Positions 23,861 through 33,651 of a stretch of 64,000 nt of DNA are shown here, in pieces. The stretch covers positions 549,408 to 613,407 of the forward strand of contig CACRXP010000153.1 in NCBI GenBank assembly GCA_902702965.1. The letters run 5' to 3'. Each line of letters begins with the position of its first letter. Position 1 is the stretch's first letter. The position numbers and the translations under genes are program-made. The stretch comes from Spirometra erinaceieuropaei (lineage: Eukaryota > Platyhelminthes > Cestoda > Diphyllobothriidea > Diphyllobothriidae). Under the pieces are notes generated by a model. It saw only the letters and a list, made by a program, of their open reading frames with translations. It did no database searches and was not told the origin of the DNA.

Positions 23861-24586
23861 TTAAATATGTACGCTGGTGTGTTGTAAAACTCGAAGCTGG
23901 CCTTTGCTTCATTTTTCGCATTAACTCCAGCTCCAATCTTCCGCTCGTTGGCGGTCACACTCCGGGAGATCGGTCTTATGCCACGCGCAACACCTCCCTG
24001 GTGATTCCGCTGCCTGTATGAAATCCAGCTAAAGACTCTCTCTTTTTGCCTCCTAATATGCATCCCTTTGGAATACTCTTGCGTCAGAAATAAGGTCATC
24101 GTTTAATTTATCCGTATTTAAGTTGAAATAACGTCAACACTTTGCACCGTAAGGTATAAAAGGCACTTTTGACCATCTTATTCCCGAACGCTCAGCTTCT
24201 GGACATTGTAGAGGGTCATCCTGAAATTTGGCGGTCGATCGATGGGAACAAACAGGTAATGTGGTTGAGCAGTTGTGTGCTAGAGAAAAGCTATATAGAA
24301 AGCGCGGTTACACTTTGAACGGTTGAGAAATAGGTGCCCTAACTCCTAAACCTAACCACTCACTCTTACACCCAATCAAAACCCCTAAACCAAACGCCAA
24401 CAGCAATGTGTTAAACAGGGGAAACTACATAAACCAAATTAATCGAAAAATATTTATACCTCATTTATCTAAAATGATCCACTTTCGACGTTAAAATACT
24501 ATATGCAATTAAAGGGATACAAGAAATACAGTTCAGCCCACTTAAGACGGCAAAGTCAAGACATCAGATGTTAAAATGAAGGATTC
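23861..24586. other. Non-coding stretch
   Basis: No supported gene. A short tract near 24330-24405 is rich in CCTAAA/CCTAAC-like words, too irregular to call telomeric repeat. Confidence 0.4.
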
Positions 24587-24587
24587 G

Positions 24588-24593
24588 TTTATT
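24588..24593 (-). promoter_or_regulatory. Polyadenylation signal AATAAA (minus)
   Basis: On the minus strand, 59 nt after the terminal TAA of family member 3. The signal survives although the gene is broken. Confidence 0.5.
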
Positions 24594-24651
24594 GGGACTT
24601 TTTTTCAAATTCACCCCCTCTGTTGCTCATACTGCTTCTCCTCACTGGTAG

Positions 24652-25345
24652 TTACTGATGACAGTAAGCGGACGGCGCATTCTGAAACCCTCCTTTAAAC
24701 ACCACATTGAAATCTCCGGCACTCATTTTCACCAGGTCCAGTAAGACAGTGTGAACAGATACTTTAGAGCATGTTGACGCATTGTTGCATGCATTGCATT
24801 AGTCAAGGGAAGACAGTCGAATCAAATTTGGCTGACTGTTGCCGTTTTTCCTGTAGGTAATATCAACAGTTGCGTTCAATGCTAGGCCCCTCAGTTTAAA
24901 CGCAAAATATTTCATGAAACTATGGATGAGCCAAATGATTCCATGTTGACATTCAATAATAAAAATGGTAATGAGTATTTCAGAAATGTCCCCAGATTTG
25001 CACACAAAGATGGCAAATACACAAGCACAGAACACTGCGCGTAACGTGTGCTGTTATAGTTAGCAATTATTCTTCTACCCCATCCTGCCTTTTTTATTAT
25101 CCGAAGTCGAGTTTCAGGAATCGGAGAAATGCATGTGAACTGAAAGTATTCTGCAAAGGATACGCCTCCTAAAAACGTACAATCAAAGACGAATGACGTC
25201 TGTTTGATTATCATTCTGAGATTCAAACTCCATTCTTCCTGTCTTATCACTTTGTCAAAGCTGAAGTGATCCGCTTGTCGCACCAAGTATTCAGTAACAT
25301 CGCTGAGGATGATTTCATAGTCACTTCGTGAACATTTGGGTATTT
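24652..25345 (-). pseudogene. Secreted cysteine protein family member 3 (pseudogene)
   Basis: On the minus strand, exon 2 is 25345-25089 (257 nt) and exon 3 is 24954-24652 (303 nt), exactly the sizes of the intact gene. Exon 2 is fully open: IPKCSRSDYEIILSDV, TEYLVRQADHFSFDKV, FVFDCTFLGG and FQFTCISPIPE. Exon 3 keeps LRGLALNATVDITY and NLIRLSSLD, then has a TAA, then continues CNACNN to SAYCHQ and TAA. The splice sites are damaged: acceptor 1 reads CGG, donor 2 reads AAG|GCAGGA (a GC donor) and acceptor 2 reads ATT. No signal exon was found upstream. Cysteines 26, 77, 93, 160 and 205 persist. Exon 2 alone would look like a plausible 147-aa protein if read through into the intron. Confidence 0.78.
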
Positions 25346-25978
25346 CCGAAAACAAAACTGCCTGCGGAGTTACTATTGGTTAGCAAAAAGGACTCAAGAC
25401 CGTACTTGACGTGAACAATGTATCCTATAGGTGGCAAAGCGGGAGTTGCGCACGAAGGATACTTCGGTCAGATAGCTTTCGAAAACTGCTGTTCGTGCGC
25501 GGTTTGATTTTTGTGTTGCAAGAAGGAATTTTTTCAATCGAGTCTCCTCACTGAAATCGACTGTTCTTCATCAAAAATTGGATTATAATACGCGTTTCTG
25601 ACTACGATCCTCCAGCTAGCTCCATCGATACTCTTATCGTTCGATCAGAACAAAATTCAGCAAAAACGGTCTTTCTGTCGAAAATCTCGGCTTGTCTATA
25701 GGCTTACCATCTAATACACCGTCTCCAATTGCTCACCGAAGTTAGGAGCAACATCTACGAAAAAGTTGCGTCGATATTTCTACACTACTTGCTGTGCTGC
25801 TTAAATTCAGACAACTCGAGTTGTGTTACTTTACCAAACATAGGTTTACCTGAAAAAGAAGCGTTCCTGGAAATTTTCAGTGTACCCAGCATAAGTGTAG
25901 ACAATGTCTACAGTTGTGCCTTAGGAAAAGGCTTGTTATTCCTGCAGATTTTTCCGTTTTCCATATGTCCACTACATA
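25346..25978. other. Spacer before LINE A
   Basis: No signal-peptide exon for member 3 was found here on the minus strand. The frame at 25729-26019 (+) overlaps the LINE start and lacks motifs. Confidence 0.4.
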
Positions 25979-26939
25979 ATGAAGATTTGCGCAGCCTCCC
26001 AAAACAACACCTTACATGACGGGGTCGATCCACGAACCATCGACATTTCAGTCGCGCACGGTAACCCCTCAGCCACCGCGGCACGACGGCGAACGAGCTC
26101 GCAAAGTTTACTTGATAGTACATGCGTGCCGAATACCGATCGATTTTGCAGCGGATGCCAGATATTGGCCGGCAAAATCAACCGCCTTGAGGAAGAAAAT
26201 AAAAAGATGAAAACTCTTCTACAATGTAGACTAGACACAGTTGACGATGCGAATGTTCTTCTTGAATAAATAGAAGTAGGGCCAAAGGACGTTGCACAAT
26301 AGATACGCGATCAACACCTTGTGCACCTGTCACGGCAGACCCAGCACAAGCACATAAAATACAAGACGACAACAACCAGCGAACCAACAAAAAAGAACCA
26401 GAGGAAAAAAGGAAATCGTGCAGAAAAAGGTTGAAGGACATGGACAGCAGATTCCAAGGAATGCCTCCGAAGAACTTAAACCAGGCACGTCGGTGACCGT
26501 GTCGTCCATCACGGGAAATGGCGTGGGCCCTATAACCCTCAGCCTATCGCAAAAAAACTTCCGACTTTGATGTAAATTCAAACAAAATAGAGACGAATGA
26601 GGATCTTAATCGACCACGGCTTATATCATCGTCAGATCATGGCAACCACATATTGCCTTTGTCGGAGCACGAAACCACTGTGATGTCGAAAGAGTCGCCG
26701 GGCAGAGGGCAATGTGTGCTCATTCCGGGACTTCCGGAATCCACAGCTACTGCCTCCAAATGCGGGGCTCGGCAGACCTGCAAATGTTCCAATGCCTACT
26801 CAACGAACTTCTGCGCCCCAATGAGGAAGTTTCGGTTCTAAAGCCTTATATGCTTGGAAAGCGCTCAATCGACATCTCAGAGTACTCATGTCCCCGACCA
26901 CTCAAGATTCTGTTAGCCAACCAATAACAAGAAGGACTT
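25979..26939 (+). pseudogene. LINE A ORF1 (RRM-type) remnant
   Basis: It begins with an ATG at 25979. The first 96 codons contain CPxxC-like residues (TDRFCSGCQ) and a predicted coiled coil (INRLEEENKKMKTLL). After frame changes the plus strand reads QCVLIPGLPES (26700-26735) and later LLRPNEEVSVL and CPRPLKILLANQ (26810-26925), which correspond to the GLPE-S and R-RPLKV-L blocks of LINE ORF1p RRM domains. Further on, PDYTPSERI is the C-terminal domain motif. ORF1p normally coats LINE RNA and acts as a chaperone. Stops at several points make this copy dead. Confidence 0.7.
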
Positions 26940-27190
26940 ATTCTCTCACAACTATTCCGAATCAAATACACCAACCGCGGCTTTTTTCAGCCGGACTACA
27001 CACCGTCTGAGAGAATAAAACGTTACAATTAGTTTTGGAACCGAGAACAAGGTTGCAGAATGGCGAGACGGATCTCGTGATCTACAGCGATCAGAAAGTT
27101 CAGGGCCCTCCCTTATCCGTTGCACCGAACCGGTCCGGATGAGGGCACAATAGGTTCCTTAAATGAGATCTCAAGCGGCACCATAATCAA

Positions 27191-27925
27191 ATGCCCCAAA
27201 AGTATGAAACTAACATTGTTTACACCAACGTACAGAGTATACTGTCCAAGTTATACAAACTGCAGATCCACATCTGCGAACTTTCCTTTTGCGTTGTCTC
27301 TTTGACAGAATCCTGGCTGTCTGAAAACGTGGATGACCGTGAATTAATGCTACCAGGATTTCACTTGTTTCGAAGAGACAGGAGGGAGCGTCAGGGAGGA
27401 GGGGTCGTCACGTAAGTAAAACACGGCCTGCTCGTATCAGAAAAAAACAGAACAGTTTGCATGCAGCGCCGAGACTATCTGTCTCACTATAAGGGTACCA
27501 GGATCACATAGCCTTGCAGTTCTGGCCATCTATCGACCACGGAGCAGTAACCCCGAGGCTGACGCTCGTCTGTTAGAGGAGCTAGGACGATTTGCCCTCT
27601 GGCCTGACGTCCTAATCATGGGCGACATTAATGCACCGCTCATTGACTGAAGTTCACTATACGCGCGTGGCCCAGAACTAGCTTTCGACCGACGCTTCTT
27701 GGACATGGCACTGAGGTCATTTCTCATCCAGCACGTCCTGTTTCCATCGAGGGTGCGTGAGGGGCAGCAGTCAAACTACTTTGACCTCGAGCTCACAAAA
27801 TGGATGGGCAGAATAGATGAGGTGCAATGTCTGACTCGTCTAGGTCGAAGCCATCAAGTCGTACTTCAATGGGACAATTCAATCTTTTCCGTGCCTGAAC
27901 AGCCCACCAAAATTAGCAGAAATAT
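27191..27925 (+). pseudogene. LINE A apurinic-type endonuclease remnant
   Basis: The frame at 27191-27415 encodes NIVYTNVQSILSKLYKL, SLTESWLSENVDD, FRRDRRERQGGGVV, matching the N-terminal endonuclease blocks (N-R-S catalytic Asn region, T/E-TWL with the metal-binding Glu, and DR---GGGV). The frame then shifts; later parts (LAIYRPRSSNPEAD, VLIMGDINAPLID) correspond to the YRPP and GDFN-P-I-W blocks with the catalytic Asp. A stop replaces the Trp after LID. The enzyme would nick target DNA to prime reverse transcription; this copy cannot. Confidence 0.8.
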
Positions 27926-28489
27926 TTGACGTGGGGACTTCGATCAAATGAAGGCCGAAATCAACAATACGGACTGGGAATTAGCATTTTCCGGAAAGTA
28001 GCGGTGGATTGGAAATTGTTCAGTGAATTATTGCATGTTATCTTGACAAACCACTGCCCGTTCTCACGGAAGGGTCTAAACAATCGACCCCGGTGGCTGA
28101 CCCTGGCGTTAGAACTGGTGGTAAATAAAAAGCGGAGATTGTGGTAGAAGTCTCTTACCGATGGGAATCCTGTATCCATAAACGCATACAAACCGCAGAA
28201 GAACTCATTCAAGCGACTTCCTTTCAGGACACGGCACACATTTGAAAAAGACATACTTAATCGTGCTGTGGAAAATCCGAAATTATTCTACAGCTACATA
28301 AGAAGCAGCACATGTAACAGAGATCCAATCCCCCTCCTGAAGACAAGCGGAGACGTAGAGATTAGTGAGTATGGAGTAAAACTGAGCAGTTTTTCACAAT
28401 TTTTCAAATTCATCTTTACTAGTGAAAGTGCATTTCCTCCTCCCGATTAGGACTTCGATGAGGGTCCAAAAATTGAGTCTGTATCTATT

Positions 28490-29040
28490 AATGACGCGAC
28501 GGTTCGCAAAGGGCTAGCGATGCTGACTGAGTCGAAATCACCAGGTTCACACGATATACCACCTAAGTTGCTGAAGCAGCTCGCTGCTGAACTAGCCAGA
28601 CCAGTGTCTACGCTTTTTCAAGCCTCATTCGAAGCCGACTGCTTGCCCACCGACTGGAAATCTGCGCAGATCACTGCATAAAGGAGGCTGCAAGGCATCT
28701 CCAAACAATTGTAGGCCAATTAGCCTCATTTCATCTGCTGCAAACTCATGGAAAAAATAATCAAGCGAAAGCTAATGCGCTTCCTAGAGCAGCATAATTT
28801 ATTATCTAATGCGCAGCATGGGTTTCGTAGTGGCAGGTCTTGCGTGACTAACTTGCTCAACTGTTTGGAACGATGGACTCGGTCAGTTTATGAAGGCAAT
28901 GCACTGCATGTAGTCTATGTCGACCTTAAAAAGGCATTTGACAGTGTCCCACATCAGCGACTCCTCCACAAACTTAGCCCAACAGGCGTTAGGGGTAACC
29001 TCTTAAAATGGATTCAAAGATTTCTATTTGTCCATTTTCA
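28490..29040 (+). pseudogene. LINE A reverse transcriptase, N-terminal part
   Basis: Reads AMLTESKSPGSHDIPPKLLK (RT 0 region), then DCLPTDWKSAQITA, a stop and a shift, and from 28748 KIIKRKLMRFLEQHNLLSNAQHGFRSGRSC followed by VVYVDLKKAFDSVPHQRLL with the first catalytic Asp. QHGFR-G-S and D-KAFD are standard non-LTR RT motifs. The frame continues to 29095 but homology ends near 29040 after GNLLKWIQRFL. Confidence 0.85.
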
Positions 29041-29099
29041 ACGCCATTCCGACTGCGTATTCTGTGCTGCGTTTTTGCTACAACCGGAGAGTTAGGCGA

Positions 29100-29940
29100 A
29101 ACACGTAGACAGATTGCGACATAACATTTTCCTCCTACCTACATATAAGTTTGTGTTTTACTTTTGGTTAGGTAAGAGGACATGTTACCAACGTGCAAAA
29201 TATTTTACATGTCGAGTTCCTGCGGCAGGAAATTGGGCGTGGTTCATAGTCAGGTTCCCGTGAGGACTGACCGAGACGGTAAACGGTTTTGTATTCTATC
29301 GAACGCTTAAAGTGGGCTACTTACAGCATAATCAGGCTAGAAGCGATGTCGAAGAGCCGTATGCACTAAATTTAGAATAAACATGAAATTACAGACTTCT
29401 GAAAGCCTAAATCACCCTCTCAGCTGGTTCTATGTGTACATTGTCAATGACTGCATTGTTATGCAGAATTGATATCAACATGACATTGTCTGGTTTCCTG
29501 AATGGAATGTCATGACGATTTTATACACTTTTCTCTTGTCAATAGCAAGTTTGAATAACGCTTTTAAAAGAAGCTAAAGAATACGTAAAGTCAAGGCGGC
29601 TAGAAGAGTCAATTCAGCAACTGGCGCTACGACCGCATAGGTAAACAATTATATTTAGTAACATGGTAAGTCGGAATTAATTTATTTGTATCGCTGACAG
29701 CTACAAACCAGTAAGCCTGGAATTGATATTGCATTGCCTTTATTACTTGACGGCATTACTTCAAAGCGGCTGCTTAGTTTCACCTTAGACAGTAATCACA
29801 TTCAACTGTACTAAATCTTTGTCACGGGACCATGTTATTTTCTGATGATTAAAAGAAATGTTAACATCAATGAATGCTCATTCTGGTGCTAGGTTTTGCT
29901 TTTGAAATTCGGACGCGTCTGATAATTTGTATGGCAAAGA
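29100..29940. other. Non-coding stretch
   Basis: No frame above 60 codons and no repeat recognised. Confidence 0.45.
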
Positions 29941-29944
29941 GTAA

Positions 29945-30025
29945 TTGACGTGCGGAGAGACCGAGACCTGTGACTAGACTGCCTATGCGGAGAGCGTATG
30001 GTCAGTGCTCTGCGAGGTTGAACTA
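29945..30025 (-). repeat. tRNA-like SINE head (degenerate)
   Basis: The minus strand reads TAGTTCAACCTCGCAGAGCACTG... and then CAGGTCTCGGTCTCTCCGC. These resemble pol III A and B boxes with tRNA-like spacing, but the B box lacks GGTTCGAATC. Probably an old tRNA-derived SINE head rather than a tRNA gene. Confidence 0.35.
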
Positions 30026-30029
30026 CAAA

Positions 30030-31914
30030 GGTAACAAGCGTCATTTTATAGAGGGTTCAAAGTAAACTTATTGCCCTGTAATCGATCTGATCGTCTCGTA
30101 AACGATTCCACTAAGCTAAAACCAACGTAAGTGTATTCCGAGGACTCTGCGAACACTAGCCCTACTCGCAAACTACGCTGTAATGCCAGAAGGAAATTGA
30201 CTTGCCACAAACCCAGCTCCCCTGCCAGACAACTGTAGAAACGCATATAGGCAATTTGCACAGGACATTTCATTCACGCATGGCCATACATGAACAATCA
30301 TGCATATTCCAAAATTTGATATGATGTGCCACCCGTGCTCTGTGAAAATCTGAGTGTTTGGACTAAATTGGAGTTGTGACAATTCCTAACAAATAATTCG
30401 AAGGATGCTTAATCTTGTTTAAATCGAATATCATATTCAAATAGATAATGAAGTAATATGAACCAAGAATCGGTCATATGGCAATGCCACCGACATTATA
30501 GGATAATAAGACCAACCCGTAATACTGTTTGTTGTTGCGTTAAATTCTGACAACAATACATTTAGGATTAAATTCAATGATAAAACTAAGCTTACAGTTG
30601 CAATACATGACGCAATAGGTTAAAATTTTATGTTAGATTTGATGTTGTTTTTGGGTTGAGTACCACTTGTGGAACCTAAATTAAGGCCACCTATGCTTTC
30701 TGGGAATGTCACTTTCCTTCTTCCCTGACAACCACAATATAGTCTTTAGTCTCCCAAAATGTGTGTGCGCTAGCTCATACATTGTTAAAAATATTCGCCC
30801 ATTTTGCAATAAGATTATTTTCATAAAACCTAAATGCATTTCGCAAACGGCAGATTAGATGAAGTGTGTGTCTGTTACAGCCTCCTTCCTTCTGAATGTG
30901 CAAAACAAGTATTTTAAGAAGACTACGTGTCAACGCCAATTTATTTCTTCTGTTATCATCTCATCTTCTCTCAGTAAAAAATGACCTGAAGTAGCATGGA
31001 TTTAAAATGCACAAAATAACCGATTGGCTGTCTAATACAGCATTGAATTTGGTCAAGAGTTCAGCGACATGTAGAGCAGAAACGTATTTCTGGGTTGTCT
31101 GTCATATGAACCGTGAAGACTAGGGACGTTTTCTGGCGACCGGAGTTTTTTAAGAGATGCAAACCTGAGTGACATGCTGAGTTGACTTGGGTGTTGGTAG
31201 GCCTGTCCACGGTCGGCGTAGACTACTACGGTGTAGTGTTGAACTGTCGTCGTCTTTTAGCGCGGATTCTTGCCACTACAATCCCGACGATGTCAAGATT
31301 ACCTCCGCTCTCGGTATCTGTCCAAGGTGTCTTCTATATTTTCGGCGCTGGCATGTTCGCACCTCAAACTGTTTATCACCAGCCACTTACAGGAACCTCT
31401 TTACAGACAACGGCAGTGGACGATTGTTGATCCTCACTCACATCAACTGCCTCTCCCAAATTACGCTGACTGACGCGAAATGTTCATGTATCTATGTCAA
31501 AAAGATGCGTCAAAGTTGAAACTGCGGACAGCATTTAAGGATCATTTGCTATTTAGCTTGTTACATATTGCCGTGGCCGAAACTGAATTTTCAGATTTGA
31601 CATGGCGTATGTGACTGGAAACGGATTCGCATTATTGAGGAAACACTTGCATCTCATCCAGTATATTGACTTAAATTGTTGTCACACCCGCATGAGTATT
31701 TGTCACTGAGCGTTCATGACAAATTTTAGCAGGTGAATGTTGTGCTTTATTAGCACCTCTTTCACAAGTGCAAGAAAGCTGTAAACGCGAGAAGTAGCAG
31801 TCACTCTCAGTTTAATTTGGATTCCTGGGCGTTAAGTTAGTGACATTACTTCAAGCCACGCATACACTCAAATTGATGAAGATAGCGGTATACGACGTTG
31901 GAAAGTATGTTGTC
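30030..31914. other. Mostly non-coding; GC-richer tract at 31.2-31.5 kb
   Basis: No gene is supported. Around 31180-31500 three overlapping frames are open in a locally GC-richer tract, which suggests an old element fragment that I do not recognise. Confidence 0.4.
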
Positions 31915-32078
31915 CGACATGGCCCGTGGCTCAATGGTAGAGCGTTCAACTCCATGACCAAAGATCCCGGGTTCGAATCTCAAGTGATCCACACTTGGGG
32001 TTGGGTATGACTGGCTGATGACGGCTAATAAGCCAGAAATGGCCATTCCGGTCTCCCTTGTCTTTGTCGGTATCATCT
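31915..32078 (+). mobile_element. tRNA-derived SINE
   Basis: It begins GGCCCGTGGCTCAATGGTAG (A box) and has GGGTTCGAATCTC (B box) about 38 bp on, the internal pol III promoter of a tRNA gene. The body GCTGATGACGGCTAATAAGC, CAGAAATGGCCATTCC and TCTCCCTTGTCTTTGTCGGT is shared with the minus-strand SINE at 63.6-63.9 kb. Homology ends at TTGTCGGTA; no poly(A) tail is evident. Confidence 0.8.
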
Positions 32079-32309
32079 TCTTAACATAACCATATCTATT
32101 TGCAGCTCTTGGTGTAAAACCACATCAGCTGACATGTTAGTAATATGATAAAAGGAGCATTATTCCTCACGGCTAAACAATAAAGCCGTTTATTCATACT
32201 AGGAAAACTGTTCCAAAATGAGTCCATTGTTCACATGAAGAACACGTTTGTTTATCTTCATTGAAAAATACCCAGTTGTACAGGCTCCTCAGTTTTTATC
32301 TGTCGATAA

Positions 32310-32612
32310 TTCCTGCTGGCACTCTATGGACTTGGCATTTACCATCTCGTGTTGCAGAAGGTCGTTTAAGTCACTGTTAGGAATGCTTAGCATCTTTGAT
32401 TAGTAGGGGTTGACGCGTTCATATGAACTTTCAGAAGAATTTGTGTATACACTGCAGAGGTTCAGAGAGCAAATTCCAATCACATTTGGCGGACTGTTAT
32501 CCACTTTCCAGTAAGTTAAATCAACAATTGCCTTCAGTGCTAAATTGTGTAACATGAATGTGAAATATCCGACGCCATTTGGTGGATCTTTTCGCATTTC
32601 TGTTTGTAATGT
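32310..32612 (-). pseudogene. Secreted cysteine protein family member 4 (exon 3 only)
   Basis: On the minus strand, a 303-nt unit starts right after an AG acceptor (AACAACAG) and ends where the family stop should be. It reads TLQTEMRK, YFTFMLHNLALKAIVDLTYW, SLNLCSVYTN and SIECQQ. A TAA interrupts it after VNPY, and the terminal stop codon is GAA. The closest relative is member 5, which begins SLQSEK and also ends SIECQQ. No exon 2 or exon 1 was found; the position where intron 2 and exon 2 should lie holds a transposon-like coding fragment. AATAAA-like sequence occurs farther downstream near 32.19 kb (minus). Confidence 0.75.
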
Positions 32613-32800
32613 CTGTTGTTTGGTTTTGTATATAAGGTCTTTACAAAACGCTTTTACGTTTGGTGGCTTGCCGTTCCTACAGTACATGGAAACAGCAAAT
32701 ACGTTACTAACAAATGGCTTCATGATACGACCTAGAATGGGCCACAGTTCAGCCCTCGTCTTGCGGTAAGGAGGCAAACCATCTGACAGTTCGACCATCG
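32613..32800 (-). pseudogene. Transposon-protein fragment with DGLP...WPIL motif
   Basis: About 60 codons are open and in frame with the family exon downstream: SDGLPPYRKTRAELWPILGR, then VSMYCRNGKPPNVKAFCKDL. This resembles a conserved block of an animal transposon-associated protein family (DGLPLFKSS--WPIL, followed by G-SKP--FL-DF). The family name is uncertain. The frame reads straight through to the exon-3 unit, which is why a single 132-codon ORF appears. Either a transposon inserted into intron 2, or two fragments were joined by rearrangement. Confidence 0.45.
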
Positions 32801-32829
32801 GTTTCGATGATGTTCACCGTGTGCCCCAC

Positions 32830-33650
32830 AGTTGCAGCACCCATGGGAGCAGCGACGGTGACTTACGCAGGGGTTTTTAGTGCCGGTTGACTTGCGTAGC
32901 ATCTACCTACACTCTCTCCTCCCTCGACCTAGCCCGGTGTCAAGACAGAGTCAAGAAGACCGGAGACGAGGGAGGCCGCAGGTGGATGGCTCGGACGGAT
33001 CCTCACCTTGGCGTCCACCACACCCCCTGGTCCACACAACAAATGACCAGGATTTCAACCAACACAACAGAGACTTGGAGGCTGGCACGGCCGAAGCCGC
33101 ACCTGGGCGTGCCGCCAACACCTGGCTCGGATCCCACACTGTGATGGGAGTGTCATAAAGGCCACATTAAAAAGGAGCCATAGCAGCCTGAATCTCAGAC
33201 CGCCTACAGTCAAGGAGGATGTCCAAGTTACCCCGTCAGTTTACAACCTTCCAAGCCACGGCTTTTAGCACTCCGTGATAGCTTCAAGCGCGTCAGATTG
33301 TTTATAGTGAGAGGGAAGTGCACTGAGTCGACGTCCTCACTCTCCCTTCCCACTCCCACACCCCAGCCGCTGTCCGAGCCGGTCAGCAGACTGGAATGGG
33401 GAGTGGGCGCGGTGGCTGTCATGGTCGACTGACCATAACTGCGCGCGCCACGGCACGACCTGGACCCCCATACCCATAACACCAGGATTTCACACATCGG
33501 GGGTTGAACGGCGTGTCTCTCACTTGCGTGAGAGTGCCGCCGAAGGTGCTGTTTCAGCCCGTTTCCAGCCCACCGCTCCGCCACTCCACACAACACACAC
33601 ACAACGCGACGAAATGCGTGAACCGAGACCGGGCGTCAATAAGCAAACTT
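32830..33650 (-). repeat. GC-rich tail/neighbour of the RTE element
   Basis: Base composition rises sharply at about 32.83 kb and stays high to 35.4 kb. All six frames are partly open because of composition, giving overlapping spurious ORFs on both strands. It is probably the 3' tail of the RTE/zinc-finger element or a second GC-rich element fused to it. No motif supports a protein here. Confidence 0.45.
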
Positions 33651-33651
33651 C

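Larger units (their letters stand above)
25979..29095 (+). mobile_element. CR1/Jockey-like LINE A (ORF1 + endonuclease + RT), 3'-truncated
   Basis: A decayed non-LTR retrotransposon with parts in the canonical order: an ORF1 nucleic-acid-binding protein (25979-27150), an AP-type endonuclease (27190-27900), a linker (27900-28500) and an RT (28500-29040). The RT ends after the first catalytic Asp (VVYVDLKKAFDSVPH) and before the YADD box, where unrelated sequence begins, so a deletion or a new insertion removed the 3' half. Many stops and shifts make it inactive. It differs from the LINE at 22.4-23.9 kb, which keeps the RT core that is missing here. Confidence 0.85.

Noticed and set aside
24316..24410. 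Telomere-like CCTAAA/CCTAAC words
   Set aside because: Irregular and short, with no tandem array of a fixed unit.
31915..31990. A functional tRNA gene
   Set aside because: A and B boxes are present, but the flanks do not close a tRNA acceptor stem and the same body follows at 63.6 kb, so it is a SINE head.
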